NCBI GenBank assembly: GCA_964019695.1
Contig: OZ026515.1
Span: 39,882,994 to 39,946,993 of the forward strand
DNA: 64,000 nt
Direction of reading: 5' to 3'
Origin: Loripinus fragilis
Lineage: Eukaryota; Mollusca; Bivalvia; Lucinida; Lucinidae
Both the position numbers and the translations under genes were made by a program. Below the pieces are notes generated by a model. The model had not been told where the DNA came from and did not search any database. It worked only from the letters and a program-made list of their open reading frames with translations. Shown piece after piece: positions 60,230 to 64,000 of the stretch (within the stretch, counting starts at the first letter, position 1; the number at the start of each line of letters is the position of its first letter).

Positions 60230-60399
60230 ATATTCTTTCAGAAAAAAAGTTTGCACTTGTGTAAAAATGAATATTTAACTATTTGCATCCTCGACATTTT
60301 TAGGAGGGTGGGGGTCGTCTGCTGTTGTTGTTTTCTGCGAGTATTTTTTTTTTCAAAATTAATTTTAAAAATTATTTCAAGTATAACATTAGCCAGTCA

Positions 60400-60462
60400 A
60401 ACAGTTTGGATCAAAATCGGGCCCGACAATTTGTTGGGTCTGATCTGGGTTCAAAGAGGTTG
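60400..60462. repeat. Hairpin element family T/U fragment
   Basis: AACAGTTTGGATCAAAATCG, CCCGACAATTTGTTGGG, TCTGATCTGGGTTCAAA. Confidence 0.6.
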
Positions 60463-60469
60463 CTAAGAT

Positions 60470-61098
60470 TTTACTAGAAAAATGTCAATGTTAAACTTTC
60501 TTGGTTTTCGTGGAAAATAATCTCCATCGAGAGCTCTATTAAGACGAGTCTGGAAAGTCGCAAGCATATCTTTGTCTTTGCTGTTCGCATGTGTTTTAAA
60601 ATACCAGATTTATATGAACAGACCCAGGGAAGGTCGCAATATCTGATTGTGGTTGGCAAATAGTTCAGGCCATAACTTAAACGGAATATACATGTATAAT
60701 CATTAATTTTAATCTTACACGCTGGTCTTAAAACAGAAATGACGATCAATCTGCGCCACTTGCGCTGATCTCAGTGTACTTTGTATTTTTCTGTTGGTGG
60801 GGACCTGCTCAATATATGTTTTATTTCTTATTGATTTTTAAGTGTTCCAATTTCAGGCAGTAAATTATTTTAGAAGTGGGCCGGTCACAATTTCAATTTT
60901 GTCAATTAGCGCCTTCAATATTTTAGCATAGACACGAGAAAATCTGTCTTCGGGAAAAACTAATCCAACCTGCTCAGCCTTAGACACTAGCTCGGATCTT
61001 GAAAAATCTGGCTGTAGCACGCTATAGAGCGCAGGCTTGCCTTTGTTGCCATGGTTTTGTCATGGCAAGACTCAATTGGTCACATGCATGCACAAAGT
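60470..61098. other. No recognised feature
   Basis: No exon, repeat or RNA gene recognised; the 91-codon minus-strand frame at 60474-60749 has no known relatives. Confidence 0.4.
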
Positions 61099-61306
61099 AC
61101 AGTAAAACCTGTGTAAAACGGCCACTCAAAAATAGACAAAACAAATATCTTTATGACAGATGGTAGCTTAATGAAGGTCGAAAGTATTGCAGAATGCTCC
61201 CCTTGGAGCATTCTGCAATACTTTTGACCTGCATTAAGCGATAATTGGTCTTGAAAACCAAGTTTCTGTCTTTTTGAGAGTGGCTGTTTTACACAGGTTT
61301 TACTGC
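61099..61306. mobile_element. MITE-B copy 6
   Basis: ACAGTAAAACCTGTGTAAAA to TTTTACACAGGTTTTACTG with central GCTCCCCTTGGAGC. Confidence 0.92.
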
Positions 61307-61494
61307 ACATTATTTCGATAAGCATCGGATGAATTGCGCATGAGTTTTAATTTGCATGTTACACCAACACAATTGGGCCAGCAAATGAGATGTTGGTACT
61401 AACCGCATATGCGCAAAAGCCTCCAATAAAAGCCCATGCGGGACTAGAGGTTTAAAACCTGGTCTAAGCCATCATCTGTATCTTCGAGCTAAAA

Positions 61495-62020
61495 AAGGTC
61501 CTGCCCCCCCCCCCCACTAGGGAATTTTGCAGACATATCCTATCTTGAAGAAAATTTCAAGCCGCATCTTTTAAGAGATGTTTGCACTCTGTGCTCCGGG
61601 GCGTTAGTCTCTGACAGCCTGTTACATATGTTACTGTAACAAACTAAGGAAAAAATCAAAATGAAAGTTTGAGCTACAGAAAGAAGACATTAAACCATCT
61701 AATTATTCAAATTGCTTATGTAATATGCAAGTTGGATGCCTAAGCTATATAAAAGCAGCATTTTAAACAAAATTACAGCCTTCAATGTTGTTATATGCGT
61801 TACATAGATTAAATTTCCCTTTGAAAGTTGAAATCGTGACTAACATCATTCATTTTACAGACGATTTGTGCATTTTTACAAGTGTTTTTAATCTTAGTTT
61901 ACTAAAGTACTTATTTGACTAATAGAAAAAACAAAGTTTGCTTTTCTATCTCAAATACATTGTTTTATATGAGCTATTAAACAACCCAACCCCCAATTTT
62001 AAGTATCCAATTTTGGTATC
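61495..62020. repeat. Diverged duplication, copy 1
   Basis: GCAGACATATCCTATCTTGA, TAAGAGATGTTTGCACTCT, ACAGAAAGAAGACATTAAAC and TACAGCCTTCAATGTTGT recur in the same order at 62610-62965. Confidence 0.8.
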
Positions 62021-62589
62021 TATTATTGAAGAAAAATATATGAAAATATTTGATGCTCGTGGATATCTTACATTTTTGGCACTGTCTTGCTAATGCAATA
62101 AAGAATCATACATTTGCAAGTTTGACATCAAGATCAGAGCACTTATTTAAGTATGTAACGTATGTTACATTGCATAATGAATGAGCTAGGAAATTTTCTT
62201 GGAAGTAAGAGATGATATTTCAGAAAAATACCGTTTTCACATGTTTTCCTATTAATCTCTAGCCTCTGGTGCCTTAGTTTTAGTAATTACAGTCATTACT
62301 GATAACAAGCTATTGGAATTGTGTTACCTATGTTATATATAACCTTTTTAATCACATCTTTCCTAATGCCTATAATATTAAGATATTTAGACATATAGAT
62401 AGAAAATAATAGTTCTCATTTAAATGACACAATTTAATAAATATTCCTATTAAATAAAATTATTCAAAAACAATCTTTATTCAAGTCACCCTCACAATGT
62501 CTATCATTGTGTCTGCTTCTATTGCAAAATAATCACCCATTTCATCACAACCAGTAGAATCATGGCATTGTATTAGGACTGCAAACTGA

Positions 62590-63000
62590 GTACAACCCTG
62601 TTCCTCTCCACCCCTTTGGGAATTGTGCAGACATATCCTACCTTAAAGAACAATTCAAGCTGCATCAAATAAGAGATGTTTGCACTCTATTAACTAGGGG
62701 GTTAGCCTGTAATGGTATGATACGTATATTACCATATCAATTTAAGATTAAATGAATTGAAAGTCTGAGAAACAGAAAGAAGACATAAAACTATCTATTT
62801 ATTTGAATTATTCATGTAGTTTGCATGCTGAATACCTTTGATACATAAGAAAAGATTTTTTAACAAATATACAGCTTCCTATGGTGTAATATGTGTTACA
62901 TTAATTAAGATTACTTTTTAAATTGGTAATTGTGACAAACATCACTTATAAGCATTTCCTGTGATCCTCCTCTTTAGCCATCAAAAGACTTAATTTTCTT
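62590..63000. repeat. Diverged duplication, copy 2
   Basis: GCAGACATATCCTACCTTAA, TAAGAGATGTTTGCACTCT, ACAGAAAGAAGACATAAAAC and ACAGCTTCCTATGGTGT align with copy 1 at an offset of about 1.08 kb, roughly 75% similar by eye. Confidence 0.8.
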
Positions 63001-64000
63001 TGTATGTGTGGCCAGTGCCAGCGTCAAACAACTTGACTCAGCCAAACTTGAATCCTTTTAGCATTCTTCAAAAGCAGAAACAGCATGTCAGTGTCATGGG
63101 ATCAAACACCTGATTGAATATGGGTTTAATGCCATTTCACATATATGCATACAATGGAGTATGACTCTGGTATATATTTCTTCCTGTGAAGTGGCAAGAG
63201 CAATCTAACTGCAGCTGCCTCTGCATCCGTGCTAGTCAAATGATAACTTTGCTCTGGTTTTGCAACCGTGTACACCTCTAAGAATACTTTAAGATTTCTG
63301 ACATTGGTCAAACAGAAATTTGATAGGCTGCTTTTTTTGCATCATTTGCCATGGAACCTATCCAGTCTTTTGGTGCTCAAGTCCTCAGGTCTTAGATCAA
63401 TAGTATTTTGCTGCGCCCAAAGAAATTTATAAGTTTTCTTTAGTTACAATGTTGACTCTTGATGGTTTTGGCAGACCGTCTGAAACAATTTCTGTTACAC
63501 CTTGAAAGTTATGGTATAAGAGAAAGAAAATGAAGTTGGACATTGCCATCAATTATGTTTGCAGTTGGTTGTTTTTTGATGTCAGTACATTGAAGCATGT
63601 CTAAAAATAATGTAAAACCTATGATTTCTCAGGTTTTGCAGCCATATCATTAGCTGTTGCATTCAAAAGAAGGAAAGTGGACTATAGGTAGAATGGGATA
63701 ACCGGTAGTTCTACATTATGCTCTAAGGAAGATTTATACAGAGTTAACAAGTTGATAAGGTGCTTCATTTCATAATCCATTGAAAACGCTGTAATTGAAA
63801 ACACTTGCCTCTGACTGTGTAATCAAAAAGGATGTCGTGACAGTGCCCTTGCTCATTTATTATGACGAGTTTTATATGTTACATCCTTTAATAAGCGCTC
63901 TTATCTTAGAAACTTAGTAAATCATTGATTTGAAAGGGTATAATTTGCGCTCTGTTCATCCTGCATTTCATTGCTTTACCTGCTGTGATACATCTAGTTT
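63001..64000. other. No recognised feature
   Basis: AT-rich to the window end. No CIMIP2-like second exon or other coding segment was found. Confidence 0.4.

Overview
The window is eukaryotic, AT-rich nuclear DNA packed with repeats. It carries spliced genes with GT-AG introns, tRNA-derived SINEs with A/B boxes and target-site duplications, many palindromic MITEs, and elements built from ~140-190 bp core tandem repeats next to an ACGG/CCGT microsatellite and a terminal hairpin. That last architecture is the published 'pearl' (Helitron/Helentron-like) type of bivalve molluscs, so a bivalve, probably a heterodont clam, is the best guess. The species assignment is inference.

Only three protein-coding loci could be supported. 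(1) 17117-18826 (+): an uninterrupted 569-codon GATA transcription factor with two CX2CX17CX2C fingers, closest in form to the GATA1/2/3 class. (2) 26795-44815 (+): the 3' eleven exons of a DEAD-box RNA helicase that I identify as DDX31 (yeast Dbp7 type). They run from motif Ia to the stop codon and all splice phases agree (488 residues). The exons for the Q motif and motif I (GSGKT) were not found, so the gene is 5'-incomplete here and GATA may lie inside one of its introns. (3) 56626-56687 (+): a likely first coding exon ending in a consensus GTAAGT donor. Its peptide resembles the N-terminus of the FAM166/CIMIP2 ciliary microtubule inner proteins; the remaining exons would lie beyond the window.

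Region by region. 1-17 kb has no gene: a ~165-bp tandem repeat interrupted by a SINE (1-865, 4.7-5.6 kb), an array of GATTCAGA octamers (5.6-6.1 kb), microsatellites, and a ~3 kb pearl-like element (11.5-14.6 kb) split by a long hairpin. 17-19 kb is the GATA gene. 19-26.8 kb is a mosaic of MITEs and SINEs. 26.8-44.8 kb is DDX31, with nearly every intron colonised by short inverted-repeat elements; one ends 15 bp before an acceptor and another probably supplies the poly(A) signal. 44.8-48.7 kb holds MITEs and a recent ~400-bp duplication. 49.0-51.3 kb is a pearl-like array whose every monomer carries clustered nuclear-receptor half-sites. 51.4-54.2 kb is a ~57-bp minisatellite. 54.2-64 kb holds the candidate ciliary first exon, more MITEs and a diverged ~1.1 kb duplication.

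The three genes are not known to work in one pathway: a transcription factor, a ribosome-biogenesis helicase and a putative axonemal protein. The most distinctive content is the repeat landscape and how it touches gene structure. Repeat boundaries were read by eye and are accurate to roughly 5-20 bp.
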